Assembly (NCBI GenBank): GCA_029959195.1
Contig: CP114121.1
Location: 806,001 to 870,000, forward strand
Direction: 5' to 3'
Source: Dictyophora rubrovolvata
Taxonomy: Eukaryota; Basidiomycota; Agaricomycetes; Phallales; Phallaceae
DNA length: 64,000 nt
Positions 21,030-31,650 of this stretch are shown piece after piece. Under the pieces are notes generated by a model. It saw only the letters and a program-made list of their open reading frames with translations. It had not been told where the DNA came from and searched no databases. Made by a program: the position numbers and the translations under genes. The first letter of the stretch is position 1; the number at the start of each line of letters is the position of its first letter.

Positions 21030-21741
21030 TGTCTTGACGTCATTCGGGATCTTCGAGTCGTTGAAGAATATTGTTGAGCCGAAGCTCTAAGAAGTCTAGA
21101 ACAATCTGGTAGAATAGATCATCAACTAGAAAGCAGAAGAACAAGAGATGGAAGAAGTAGCAGATCCAATGCCAGAACGGCATTGTCGCTACAGACAGTT
21201 TAGATTTAAAGCGTTTGGAAATGACGGAAGCGCTATTGGGAAATGAAGACTATATTGAGATATTGAACTAGGTTCGATATTAAGTCCGAAGAGAAGTCTA
21301 GCTACGAAGTATAGGAGGCTTTATATACAAGTACACTAGAGGTTTGAATCTCAGTTCGAAATAGATAACGAACTTGAGAACGTATATATGTCATAACATT
21401 TCGTGAGTATCATGAGTGTATGCAGGGTCGGTTTGCCGTGTGGCAAACATGAGGCAATGAGAACAAAGGGAAAGCACATACAAGGACCTACGACCATCAT
21501 AGATGATCTCATGCGTGGCTTAGAACTAGAATATATACCAAAGGTCTATCCGTGGCTTACTGTAAGTTCTAGGAAGACGACAGCGTCTAGGACTTCGTGA
21601 AAACGGCGATGAAGTCTGATAAGACTTCCGGTCGTGGTGTCTACGAAGCGATTGTGATAAGATAACATTTAAGTACGATAAAATAAGGGAATATAATAAG
21701 AAATCTGTATCGCTAGTGATGTCATGAATCGGATCATGACA
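21030..21741 (-). repeat. possible LTR of a third family
   Basis: On the minus strand this starts TGTCATGATCCGATTCATGACA, contains a TATATAAAGCC box near 21320, and ends around GAATGACGTCA. This is the layout of many basidiomycete gypsy LTRs. No second copy and no target duplication are visible in the window, so both the ends and the assignment are uncertain. Fossil if real. Confidence 0.35.
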
Positions 21742-22676
21742 CACCAAACATGTTGTGGTGGAGGTGGAGCTCATGAAGGAAGAGCATAACGAGCGCACTG
21801 GAGCTTTCAGCGAGTTGAAGACAAGCCTCACGCTCCCAAGACAGGGCATGCATGTGCCAGCGTGCCAGGTTCAAAGAATTTTGGAGTTTGTGACTTGGGT
21901 GCTTGCCCGTCTTGTAGTTCGTAATTTCTATAAATAACAATTTTTTTATTTTCTTATATTTTATTTTCCCTCGAGTCAATATATTACTGCGAATCACCAG
22001 CAACTGTCCATGGGAAACTAAAACTTTTCAATCCTACCATAATACTAGTACAGAATAAATGCGTGGGATGATAAGCAAAACAAAAAAACTTACTCAAAAT
22101 GCTGTATATATATAATATGATTCGTTACTGATAACAACAGCTAGAGTAATATAGTTTATATTACGAGCAACGGAATATAGCTAAAGAGTTCAAGGTGAAG
22201 CCTTGAACATTAGATATATACAGAAAGGAATGAAAAAAGGAATAGCTCACCTAAAGAGTTCAACGCGAAGCCTTGAACCTTTAGGCGAGTGCGTGACTAA
22301 GCTAAAACTATCTACACAAGCGCTCACACTTAGTGGCGCTGTCTATCTTCAACAACCGTCAGACAAACATAGGAACGCCTTTCAAGCCTGTCAATGTACT
22401 GGGGTTGAAGTACTATCTACGGCCGCATGTCGCTCACCGGCGAGCGATTACCAATGGTTGAACATAGCGCGATTTGGAATTTCCTTTACATCTGATAACT
22501 CTTTCTGATAAAATAGCGGAAATCGACCTCGCATAGAGTCCCCGACCACGCACACGGAACAACAGAGCCGAGAAATTGGGAGAAAACGAGAGGTATCACC
22601 AGTCAAATCTCACCAGACGGTACTAACGATTTATGGACCATATTCATACACTCGGTAAACCGTATATTTGATGAAA
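21742..22676. other. repeat-island tail without recognised gene
   Basis: Contains two related short imperfect hairpins (see 22183-22300) and no credible coding frame. Near its end it merges into sequence that is also found upstream of the kinase genes. Confidence 0.4.
22183..22300. repeat. pair of related stem-loop sequences
   Basis: AAAGAGTTCAAGGTGAAGCCTTGAAC at about 22183 is followed 60 bp later by AAAGAGTTCAACGCGAAGCCTTGAAC. Each can fold (GTTCAAGG against CCTTGAAC), and the second is extended by CCTAAAG..CTTTAGG flanks. Function unknown. Confidence 0.5.
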
Positions 22677-22704
22677 GGAGCCGTGTGGGAATATTTGCGG
22701 CTCC
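22677..22704. repeat. kinase-array hairpin element, copy 1 (orphan)
   Basis: Stem GGAGCCG / CGGCTCC around an A/T-rich loop (TGTGGGAATATTTG). Neighbouring sequence (CATATTCATACACTCGGTAAACCG before, AAAGT..CGACCAAAGTTTCTGAAG after) matches the region upstream of the kinase gene starting at 25142. It lies downstream of the last kinase gene, where a further gene copy's promoter would be expected. Confidence 0.65.
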
Positions 22705-22831
22705 CAAAGTTAAGGAAACGACCAAAGTTTCTGAAGGCTGAGAGGGGCTTAAAATCGAGAAACTCGCAGGGATATAACAGGTCGAATCTCATTAGACAAT
22801 ACTATCAGATTACAAATTAAATTGATACACC

Positions 22832-25142
22832 TCACAAATTGTATATTTCTCGAAGATGGCCTAAAATATCATTCATGTTTGGTCGCATAGCTGGGTCAAT
22901 ATTGGTGCATCGTTGGCAATACGCCCAACTAATGTCATCAAGCCATTGGCTTGCAATTAATCCAGTCGGCCGAGCTGATCGTCTCCCATGTATGAGTTCC
23001 ACAATTACGCGCAAATCGTCCCGAATATTATAGAACGGCTTTTCATTACTCAAGACCTAGACGAAACTTACTTTATCTTCCTTCGCGGAGAATAAGCGAC
23101 TAACCTCCAAGATAATATGACCATAACCATAAACATCGCTTTGAATCGTTCTTAGTGGCCCAACAATTGTATCTCCCACTGTCATAAGTTCCGGGGCCAT
23201 CCATCGTGGAGATCCGTCACCGCGCAAAATTGAGCATGTCGTTTCATGACTTATCCTTGATAAACCAAAATCCGCCAATACAGCCGTTCCGGAATCCGAT
23301 ATTAGAATATTCGCTCTTGAATATTCGTCAGACAAGTTTAATTCATGATGTGATATCTCTCGTTACCCTTTCAGGTCACCATGTATAACCGGGGGATCTC
23401 GATTGTGCAGGTATGCAAGCCCTTCTGCTGTTTCCACGAGCTGCGTAATCGACGTCAGTTTTTGGATAAATAATTCTAAAATGAAACTCACCAGCTGATA
23501 TCGATTGGCATTGAGATTGATCTTACTAAGGTAATCCATAATGTTCCCGTTTTGTAAAAAAGGCGAAACCTAAAGCAACAGTAAGGAGATAAAAAAACAG
23601 GCTACTACGCATAGGAGAGACGACAAACCATGTACATGGATAGCGTCCCATATTCACATATACCGTAAAACTCCAAAATTCTGGGATGATGCAAATCTCC
23701 CCAAACCTGAACTTCGCCCATAAAACGCTGCGTTGTTCAACCAAACATGGGGAATTTTCATCAATAATTTCACCAAGTTACACATTGCCCTCACCCGCGT
23801 TGCCGCATTTTTGTCCTTCTCCGCCAGACCAAATATTCGCACCAATTTCAGAGCAACCTTCTCTCTCCCTAATCGCTCACCCAAATATAAATCACAATAC
23901 CCTCCTCCCGCAATCGGATATTTGCTTAGTCTTTTGATTTCTGGGCTGATATCTTTGATAGGCGTTGAAGCTGGATGGGGAACAATCCCAATGTTCGTTA
24001 AAGCTTGGGGTTTGATTGATTTAAGGATCTTCAACATCTGAACGTAAACTTGTTCCATAGTGGGTATCCTCGCGGGAGCATCTTCACAACAGGCCTGTGC
24101 CACGTCCCATATCTCTTCGGGTATCTCGGGCGATCCCAGTGCCTCTTTAAATCTCCCTTGAGCAAGAAGCGACCCAATTCGATTTTGCTGGAATTTTGAC
24201 GAATTTTTCTTTGATAAGACCTGTAATTATGCGTTTGAGCTGGTACCGAAGCCGCCGTTGAAACTGAATAGAATTTTTCGCACCAACGTTAGCAGCGTGC
24301 CAAAAGCTAGTACATCGTCTTCCCATCTAATAGGTTTGCTGTCAAGTGGATAGACAGGACATGCTTTATTCGGATAAAGCATCGAATCAACTTTGGCGAA
24401 TTCAGCCCAATCGGCTTGAGCAAAAAGAAAACTAGACAGATATGCCTTCTTTGCTGGATCAAGAAGAATTGTAGACTTCACATAAGGAAAAATATCATCG
24501 GCTGAGTATAAATCCACTTGAAAAAAAAAAACCTCACCAATCTAAGATATCCATAGAGTATATTATTTTGGTGTAAAAATGCAAGAGCGCTCGCTACTTC
24601 TGTAAGAATACGGAGTTTGTCCGATATGGAACATGCCGAAAGTTGAGCGCCGAGATCCCGTCCTGGCATATACGGGGAGATAAAAGCCATAGAGCCATCC
24701 AGACGAGCAACGCCCAGCAACGGAAGCACATGCTCATGAGACATCGCACGCAACCAGACAACTAGTTGCTTAAAAAAGATCTATAGAATCATCAGCTAAC
24801 AACTAGATAACAACGTGGCTGTTTATTAAATTGTAACCTTATCTATCCCTGTAAATTTCATGCGCTTGACTGCGACTTGCTGCCCATTCGATAGTTCCCC
24901 CAACCAGATCCAGGAGACGGTACTATAAGCCGCGGGTGCGTTGCCCAGAATGCTAACTTCAGAAGATAGATCAGGTATATTGCGAAAGATAGGGAATGCT
25001 CTGGACAGGTGTGGCGGTATAACCGGAGGCAACTTTGGAGACACCTTTCCCTTTTTGAGTCCTTAAAAAAAGTCGTTTTGTGATGATATACATTATACTA
25101 GCTGAGAACGTTACCTAGAAATCCCACAACACGTTCAGCCAT
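22832..25142 (-). CDS. pseudokinase-kinase fusion, array copy 1
   Basis: Start at 25142 (MAERVVGFLG, then a short intron to LKKGKVSPKLPPVIPPH); stop at 22832. About nine introns; roughly 600-650 aa. First kinase-like domain: 'WIWLGELSNGQQVAVKRM' keeps the beta-3 Lys, but the catalytic loop reads 'NNILYGYLRL' (no HRD Asp) and the DFG position reads 'KKAYLSSFL', so it is a pseudokinase. Second domain: Gly loop 'YPIAGGGYCDLYLGERLGRE', VALK Lys, 'VIHGDLKANILI' (HGD loop and Asn, formed by splicing near 23340), 'LADFGLSR', 'GSPRWMAPEL', 'SDVYGYGHIILE'. These residues fit an active TKL-type Ser/Thr kinase. No membrane or extracellular part. Tandem paralogues lie at 25714 and 28851. Confidence 0.85.
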
Positions 25143-25713
25143 GGTTGAGGATATGAGTAGACCAACAGAGTTGCATGGGCGTCGACGCTCTAATACTCGT
25201 AGTACTGTACTATAAATGCGTGAGACGATGGGGTATTAATTGTCGACAGCACCAGCACCTGAGTATCAAACTCGACAGACCTACCAGTATGCCTTCCGTA
25301 ATGTGCTGCTGTTCTTCAATTCCGTATAAACGCTGGTACCTATGCAGGCGTAAACTGGTTCATTAGAAACAAGTTCTGCGCGGGTATATTAGTGCTTCGA
25401 CAACGCAACCCACATCTGATAGCGGGAAATATGATATTGCTATTCAAGTCGACTCTGAATTCTGAAGGCCATATTCATACACTTCGTGAATCGTACATCT
25501 GATGAATTAAAACGAGCCGTGTGGGAATATCTGCGGCTCCAAAAGTCAAGAAAACGACCTTTTTCGCCAAACCTACTAGTCTGAAGCTCCACCAAAAAAA
25601 GAAAAAGACCAAAGTTTCTGAAGAGGAGTTTAAAATCGAGAAACACGCAGAGATAACAACAGGTCGAATCTCATTAGACAATACTATCAGATTACAAATC
25701 AAATTGATACACC
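25143..25713. promoter_or_regulatory. spacer between kinase copies 1 and 2
   Basis: Holds the 5' region of kinase copy 1 and the 3' end of copy 2. The last ~120 bp (AAATCGAGAAAC.., GGTCGAATCTCATTAGACAA) are almost the same as sequence just beyond the stop of copy 1 near 22750-22830. The repeated unit thus includes 3' flank as well as gene. Confidence 0.6.
25514..25539. repeat. kinase-array hairpin element, copy 2
   Basis: GAGCCGTGTGGGAATATCTGCGGCTC: a 6-bp perfect stem with an A/T loop, 372 bp upstream of the start of kinase copy 1. It differs from the orphan copy at 22677 by one base in the loop. Confidence 0.7.
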
Positions 25714-28034
25714 TCACAAATTGTATATTTCTCGAAGATGGCCTAAAACATCATTCATATTTGGTCGCATCGCTGGGTCGATATCAGTACATTGTTGACA
25801 ATACGCCCAGCTAACGTCATCGAGCCACTGGTTTGCAACCGGCCCATTTGGTCGAGCTGGTCGTCTCCCATGAATGAGCTCCACCAGTACGCGTAAATCG
25901 TCCCGGATATTATAGAATGGTTTTTCATTGCTCAAGATCTAAACAAAATTTACTTTATTTTTTTTTTCGCGGAAAAATAAACCACTGGCCTCCAAGATAA
26001 TATGGCCATAACCATAAACATCGCTTTGAATAGTTCTTAATGGTCCAGTTATTGTGTCATCCGCTGTCATCAGCTCTGGTGCCATCCATCGTGGAGATCC
26101 GGCACCGTGCAGGACTGAAGATGTCATTTCATGACTTATCCTCGATAAGCCGAAATCGGCCAAAACAGCAGTCCCAGAATCCGATATAAGAATATTCGCT
26201 CTTGGACATTTGTCAGACAGGTATGATTTACAATATGTCGTTTTCATTACCCTTTCAAGTCACCATGTATGACCGGGGGATCTCGCTTGTGTAGGTATAC
26301 AAGTCCTTCTGCTGTTTCCACGAGCTGCGTAGTCGACGTAAGTTTTGGGATATAATTCTTCGACGAAACCCACCAGTTTACGTCGATTGGCATTGGGGTT
26401 GATCTTACTAAGGTAATCCATAATGTTCCCGTTTTGTAGAAAAGGCGAAACCTAGAACAAGGAATAAGCAGAGAACAAGCTCGAAGGGGTGGCCTACCAT
26501 GTACATGGACAGCGTCCCATATTCACATATACCGTAAAACTCCAAAATTCTTAGATGATGTAAATCTCCCCAAATCTGTACTTCGCTCATAAAACGCTGC
26601 GTTGTTCAATAAAACATGAGGGATTTTCGTTAATGATTTCACCAAGTTACAATGCCCTCACCCGCGTTGCCGCATTTTTGTCCTTCTCCGCCGGACCAAA
26701 TATTCGCACCAATTTCAGAGCAACCTTCTCTCTCCCTAATCGCTCACCCAAATATAAATCACAATACCCTCCTCCCGCAATCGGATACTCGCTCAATTTC
26801 TTGATTTCTGGGCTGATATCTTTGATAGGCGTTGAAGCCTGATTGGGAACAATCCCAATGTTTGTTAAAGGCTGAGGTTCAAGCGATTGAAGGATGATCA
26901 ACATTTGACCGTATACTTGATCCATAGCGGGTATCTTTGTGGGAACATCTTCACAACAGGCCTGTGCCACGGCCCATATCTCTTCGGGTATCTCGGGCGA
27001 TCCCAGTGCCTCTTTAAATCTCCCTTGCGCAAGAAGCGGTCCAATTAAACGATTTTGTTGGAACTTTGACGAAGAGTCTTTCTTTGATAAGACCTGTAAT
27101 AACGTGTTTGGGTTACTGAACTCACCGCTGAGATTGAACAGAACTTTCGCACCAACGTAAGCAGTGTGCCAAAAGCGAGTACATCGTCTTGCCATGTAAT
27201 AGGTTCGCTGCCAAGTGGATAGACAGGGCATGCTCGTCTTGAGTAAAGGGTTGAATCAACTTTGGCAAACTCGGTCCAATCGGTTTGAGCAAACAGAAAA
27301 CTAGAGAGATAGGCCTTCTTTGTTGGATCAAGAACGATTGTAGACTTCGTGGAAGGAGGAAAATCATCGGTTGGGTTAAAAAAGAGAAAAAGAAAACTCA
27401 CCAGTCCGACACATCCATAGATTATATTGTTCTGGTGTAAAAAAGCAAGAGCGCCGGATACTTCTGTAAGAATACGGAGTCTGTCCGGTATGGAACAGGA
27501 CGAAAGCTGGACGTCGAGACTTCGGCCTGGCATATACGGGGAGATAAAGGCGACAGAATCGTCTACACGAGCAATGCCCAGCAAGGGAAGTACACGCTCA
27601 TGTGACATCGCACGCAACCAGATAACCAGCTCCCTGAAGAAAACCTATCGATTCATTCAATTATCAACTCAATATTCATGTTATCGTTTGTTGAATAGTG
27701 ACCTTATCTATTCCCATATAATTGGGGATCAGGTTCTTGACTGCGACTTGCTGTCCATCCAATAATTCTCCCAACCAAATAGAGGAAAGTACACCAGCAG
27801 CCACGGGAACGTCGCCCAGAATCTTTACTTCAGAAGATAAATCAGGTATATTGCGAAAGATGGGTAACGCTTCGGGAAGGTGTGGTGGTATAATTGGAGG
27901 CGGCTTCAATGAAGGCCTTGACGAGAGTCTTGTGCTGCGTCCTTAAAACACATTGCTTTCTATTAGCGATCTTCCCGCTCTGTCATTATACTAACTTGGA
28001 ACTTACTTAGCAATCTCACAAAACCTTCAGCCAT
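25714..28034 (-). CDS. pseudokinase-kinase fusion, array copy 2
   Basis: Start at 28034 (MAEGFVRLL, then an intron to GRSTRLSSRPSLKPPPIIPP); stop at 25714. Same exon plan as copy 1. Pseudokinase domain: 'SIWLGELLDGQQVAVKNL' with Lys kept; catalytic loop 'NNIIYGCVGL' (Asp replaced by Cys); DFG position 'KKAYLSSFLFAQTDW'. Second domain: 'YPIAGGGYCDLYLGERLGRE', 'VIHGDLK' followed by 'ANILISDSGTAVLADFGLSR', 'GAGSPRWMAPELM', and a last exon ending 'MRPNMNDVLGHLREIYNL' that is nearly the same as in copy 1. The kinase-competent half is clearly better conserved among copies than the pseudokinase half. Likely cytoplasmic signalling protein; substrate unknown. Confidence 0.85.
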
Positions 28035-28850
28035 CGAGGGTATCGACTTGCTAGCGCGTCGTGGTAGTTGGGCACCGACAGCTGCATTGTAAATCGATCG
28101 CGTCGCTCTCAAGCTCAGGCGCCCGCTTTACATAAACTCAAGTTCCGCGGAGCCAATATAAAAGCAACACGAACACAAACCGAAATAAAAATGTGTGTCC
28201 GGGATGAATGAAATGCGAGGAGATCCCAGGTTCCCCATTATAATTGATCCCGGGGCCGTTTTCGGTCTTGCAAAAGCACTCTGGGACCTTCTGGGACCTG
28301 AGATCCCCCCGACGTTGAGCGCGTGGTGACACTGACATCAGTTCAAGTGCGCAGGTCTCTGAGATCCGATAGCCAACCAGTACACTTAATGTCAATAGTG
28401 ACCACCTCTCAGTTTAATCTGCTGTTATCCTTTGGCTCCGATCATGGCCGTAGTTCATCAAAAGAACCTGCTACAGATCCAAAAGAGAAGTCCAAGCGCG
28501 CCGCGCCAGCTGCAAGTTAATAGAACAGTCGAGTTTCATTGTTCAGATATGTGTGCCGTGAAACTGAGAAAAGAGCCGCAATATATATATGAAGAGTCAC
28601 TCCGAAGGTCAAGAGAACGGTCAAAGCCTTCGCAGTACTACGTACTAGTATTAACAGTCGAGCATGGCATCGCTGTTGGATCAGGGAGAAGATACCTATT
28701 TCTTTTTGGTAGGAAAGTGGGAGCATCCGTGAAATTATGGAACGATCCTACATGAGGGTTTTGGTCATGGTAATGAACGGAATTCCCTGAAGAGCGGCTT
28801 AAAATCGAGAAATCCGGAGAGAGATATAACAATAGGTCGAAGTTATCCGT
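28035..28850. promoter_or_regulatory. spacer between kinase copies 2 and 3
   Basis: 5' region of kinase copy 2 plus 3' flank of copy 3. It contains a diverged hairpin element at 28573 and the shared 'GGCTTAAAATCGAGAAA' flank near 28797. It also holds a short run with TGGGACCTTCTGGGACCT (28280-28300) that is not seen in the other spacers. No coding frame is credible. Confidence 0.5.
28573..28602. repeat. kinase-array hairpin element, copy 3 (degenerate)
   Basis: GAGCCGCAATATATATATGAAGAGTCACTC: the left arm and A/T loop are kept, the right arm has diverged. The following AAGGTCAAGAGAACGGTCAAAGCCTTCGCAG matches the flank of the other copies. It lies 539 bp upstream of the start of kinase copy 2. 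Confidence 0.5.
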
Positions 28851-31171
28851 TTACAGATTAAATATTTTTTGAAGATGGCATAAAACATCATTCATGCTTG
28901 GTCGCATCGCTGGGTCAATATCAGTACATTGTTGACAATACGCCCAGCTAATGTCATCGAGCCATTGGTTTGCAATCGGCCCAGTTGGCCGAGCTGGCCG
29001 TCGCCCATGAATGAGCTCCACCAGTACGCGTAAATCGTCCCGGATATTATAGAATGGTTTTTCATTGCTCAAGATCTAAACAAAATTTACTTTATTTTTT
29101 TTCACGAACACTAAGCCACTGACCTCCAAGATAATATGACCGTAGCCATAAACATCGCTTTGAATCGTTCTTAGTGGCCCAACAATTGTATCTTCCACTG
29201 TCATAAGTTCCGGGGCCATCCATCGTGGAGATCCGGCGCCGTGTAGAACTGAAGACGTCATTTCATGACTTATCCTCGATAAACCGAAGTCAGCCAAAAC
29301 AGCAGTCCCAGAATCCGATATAAGAATATTCGCTCTTGGACATATGTCAGACAGATTATATTCCACAACTCAATATCTTTCGTTACCCTTTTAAGTCACC
29401 ATGTATAACGGGAGGGTTTCGGTTGTGTAGGTATGCAAGCCCTTCTGCTGTTTCTACGAGCTGCGTGTTGAACAGTGTGAAAAAAATGCATTCTTAAAGA
29501 TAACCAATCTCACCAGTTTACGTCGATTGGCATTGGGATTAATCTTACTAAGGTAATGCATAATATTTCCGTTTGGTAAGAAAGGCGAAACCTTGAACAT
29601 TTAAAAAAGTAAACCATGAACAAGCCAGAAGAGGCGACTTACCATGTACATGGATAGCGCTCCATATTCGCATATGCCGTAGAACTCCAATATTCTAGGA
29701 TGGTGCAGATCTCCCCAAATCTGTACTTCGCCCATCAAACGCTAAGTTGTTATATGAAGTACGAGTGACTTTCCTTAGCCATTTCACAAAGTTATTTATG
29801 TATGTAGATGCCCTCACCTTTCTTGCGGCACTTTTGTCCTGCTCCGATGGACCAAACAATCGCACTAATTTCAAAGCAACCTTCTCTCTTCCTAATCTCT
29901 CGCCCAAATATACATCACAGTACCCTCCTCCCGCAATCGGATATTCGCTTAATTTCTTTATTTCGGGGCTGATATCTTTGATAGGCTTTGAAACTGGATT
30001 AGAAACAACCTTTATGCTCGTTGAAGATTCAATCGCGTTTAGAATCGTCGACATCTGAGCGTAAATCTGTCCCATAGTAGGCCCTTTTTCATCAGAAGCG
30101 TCTTTCCAACAAGCGTGGGTCACAGCCCAAATCTCTTCCGGTATCTCAGGTGACCCCAGTATCTCCTTGAACTTTCTTTGAGCGAGAAGCTGCCTGATTA
30201 GACGATTCTGTTGTAACACCGAAGAAGAATCTTTCCATGATAAAACCTGTGCGTTTGTGTCACTAGAGTTCCACTTGAAATCAATGAGACTTTTTCCACA
30301 CCGACACCAGGAGAGTACCAAAAGAAAATACATCATCTTCCCATGCAAATTCCCCGTCAGGTGGATAGACAGCACACAACTCGCTTGGGTAAAGTTTGGA
30401 GTCGACCCTGACTAATTCAGACCAATCGGTTTGAGAAAAGAGAAAACTGGATAGGTAGGCTTTCTTTGCTTGATCCAGAACAACCGTAGACTTCACAAAA
30501 GAATGAAAATCATCGGTTGAGTATAAGTTTACCTATAAAACCAAAGAAAACTCACCAGTCTAAGATTTCCATAGACTATATTATTTTGGTGTAAGAAGGT
30601 CACGGCACCGGCTACTTCTGTGAGAATACGAAGTCTGTCCGGTATGGAGCATTCCGACAGTTGAATATCAAGACTTCGACCTGACATGTATGGGGATATA
30701 AAAGCCAAAGAATCATCTAGACGAGCGATGCCTAGCAAGGGAAGGACATTCTCATGTGACATCGCACGTAGCCAGACATAAAGCTCCTTGAAGAATATAT
30801 CCTATAAACAATGAATTACCAGCTCAATATTCAATGTTATGGTTAATAAAAGTAACCTGATCTGTAGTACGATTGGGCATCATACGCTTGACCGCGACCT
30901 GCTGCCCATTCGATAATTCTCCCAGCCAAACATAGGAAAGACCACCAGCAGCTATGGGAACATCGCCCAGAATCTTTACTTCAGAGGATAAATCAGGTAT
31001 ATCACGAAAGATGGGTAAAGCTTCGGGCAGGTGTAGTGGAATAATCGGTAATGCAGGCCTTGGCGAGAGTCTTGTGCTGCGTCCTTAAAACACGTTGCTT
31101 TCTATTAACGATCTTCTCGCTTTGTTATGCTCTTGGAACTTACTTAGTAATCTCACAAAACCTTCAGCCAT
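28851..31171 (-). CDS. pseudokinase-kinase fusion, array copy 3
   Basis: Start at 31171 (MAEGFVRLL; an ATG two codons upstream at 31177 is also in frame), then an intron to GRSTRLSPRPALPIIPLHLP; stop at 28851. Pseudokinase: 'YVWLGELSNGQQVAVKRM'; catalytic loop 'NNIVYGNLRL' (Asp replaced by Asn); 'STVVLDQAKKAYLSSFLFSQ' with no DFG. Kinase half: 'YPIAGGGYCDVYLGERLGRE', 'VIHGDLK', 'ANILISDSGTAVLADFGLSR', 'GSPRWMAPEL', ending 'MRPSMNDVLCHLQKIFNL'. It is the most diverged copy in the linker between the domains (KDASDEKGPTMGQIYAQ). All exons seem open. Confidence 0.85.
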
Positions 31172-31650
31172 AGTCATAGAGGATATCAACTAGCCAACGC
31201 TGAGTCGTGAGGCTGGCAGAAGTCGCATGGTAAATCAATTAATCAATGATCTCAAGCACAAGCGCAAGCGCCCGCTTCAAACCGCTTTAAACTTGCGATG
31301 TGTTCGCAATCTTCCGACATGAAAGGAACACTGGCTTACTGGGTTGAGGGCGCCAGGTTGACAGAGTACAGCTATAGCCAGATTAATATTCATTGCTCAG
31401 ATATGTATGTACCATAAATCTCATAATTTGAAAGGAGCAGCAATAGATGTAGACATCTGCGGCTCCTAAAGTCAAGACCATTGTATAAACCTTCACAGTA
31501 GGTTACCAGCGTAGCCATATTTGGCAACAAGATATCCAACGCTATCGACTTTCGACTTTGAAGACGACACAGAGCGGATTTAAGTGCTCCGTTATATCAT
31601 CAGTAGACGCTATGAGACCACTTCTTTTTGGAATGTAGGGAGAAGTCTAA
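31172..31650. other. intergenic region, kinase copy 3 promoter side
   Basis: Between the start of kinase copy 3 (-) and the 3' end of the BUD23 gene (-). Apart from the hairpin element nothing else is recognised. Confidence 0.45.
31433..31467. repeat. kinase-array hairpin element, copy 4
   Basis: Left arm AGGAGCAGCAATAGATGT and right arm ACATCTGCGGCTCCT can pair over most of their length, making this the longest stem of the four copies. It lies 262 bp upstream of the start of kinase copy 3. Confidence 0.65.

Noticed and set aside
28432-28755. 107-codon open frame in a kinase spacer
   Set aside because: It overlaps the hairpin element and shared noncoding flank and has no family resemblance.
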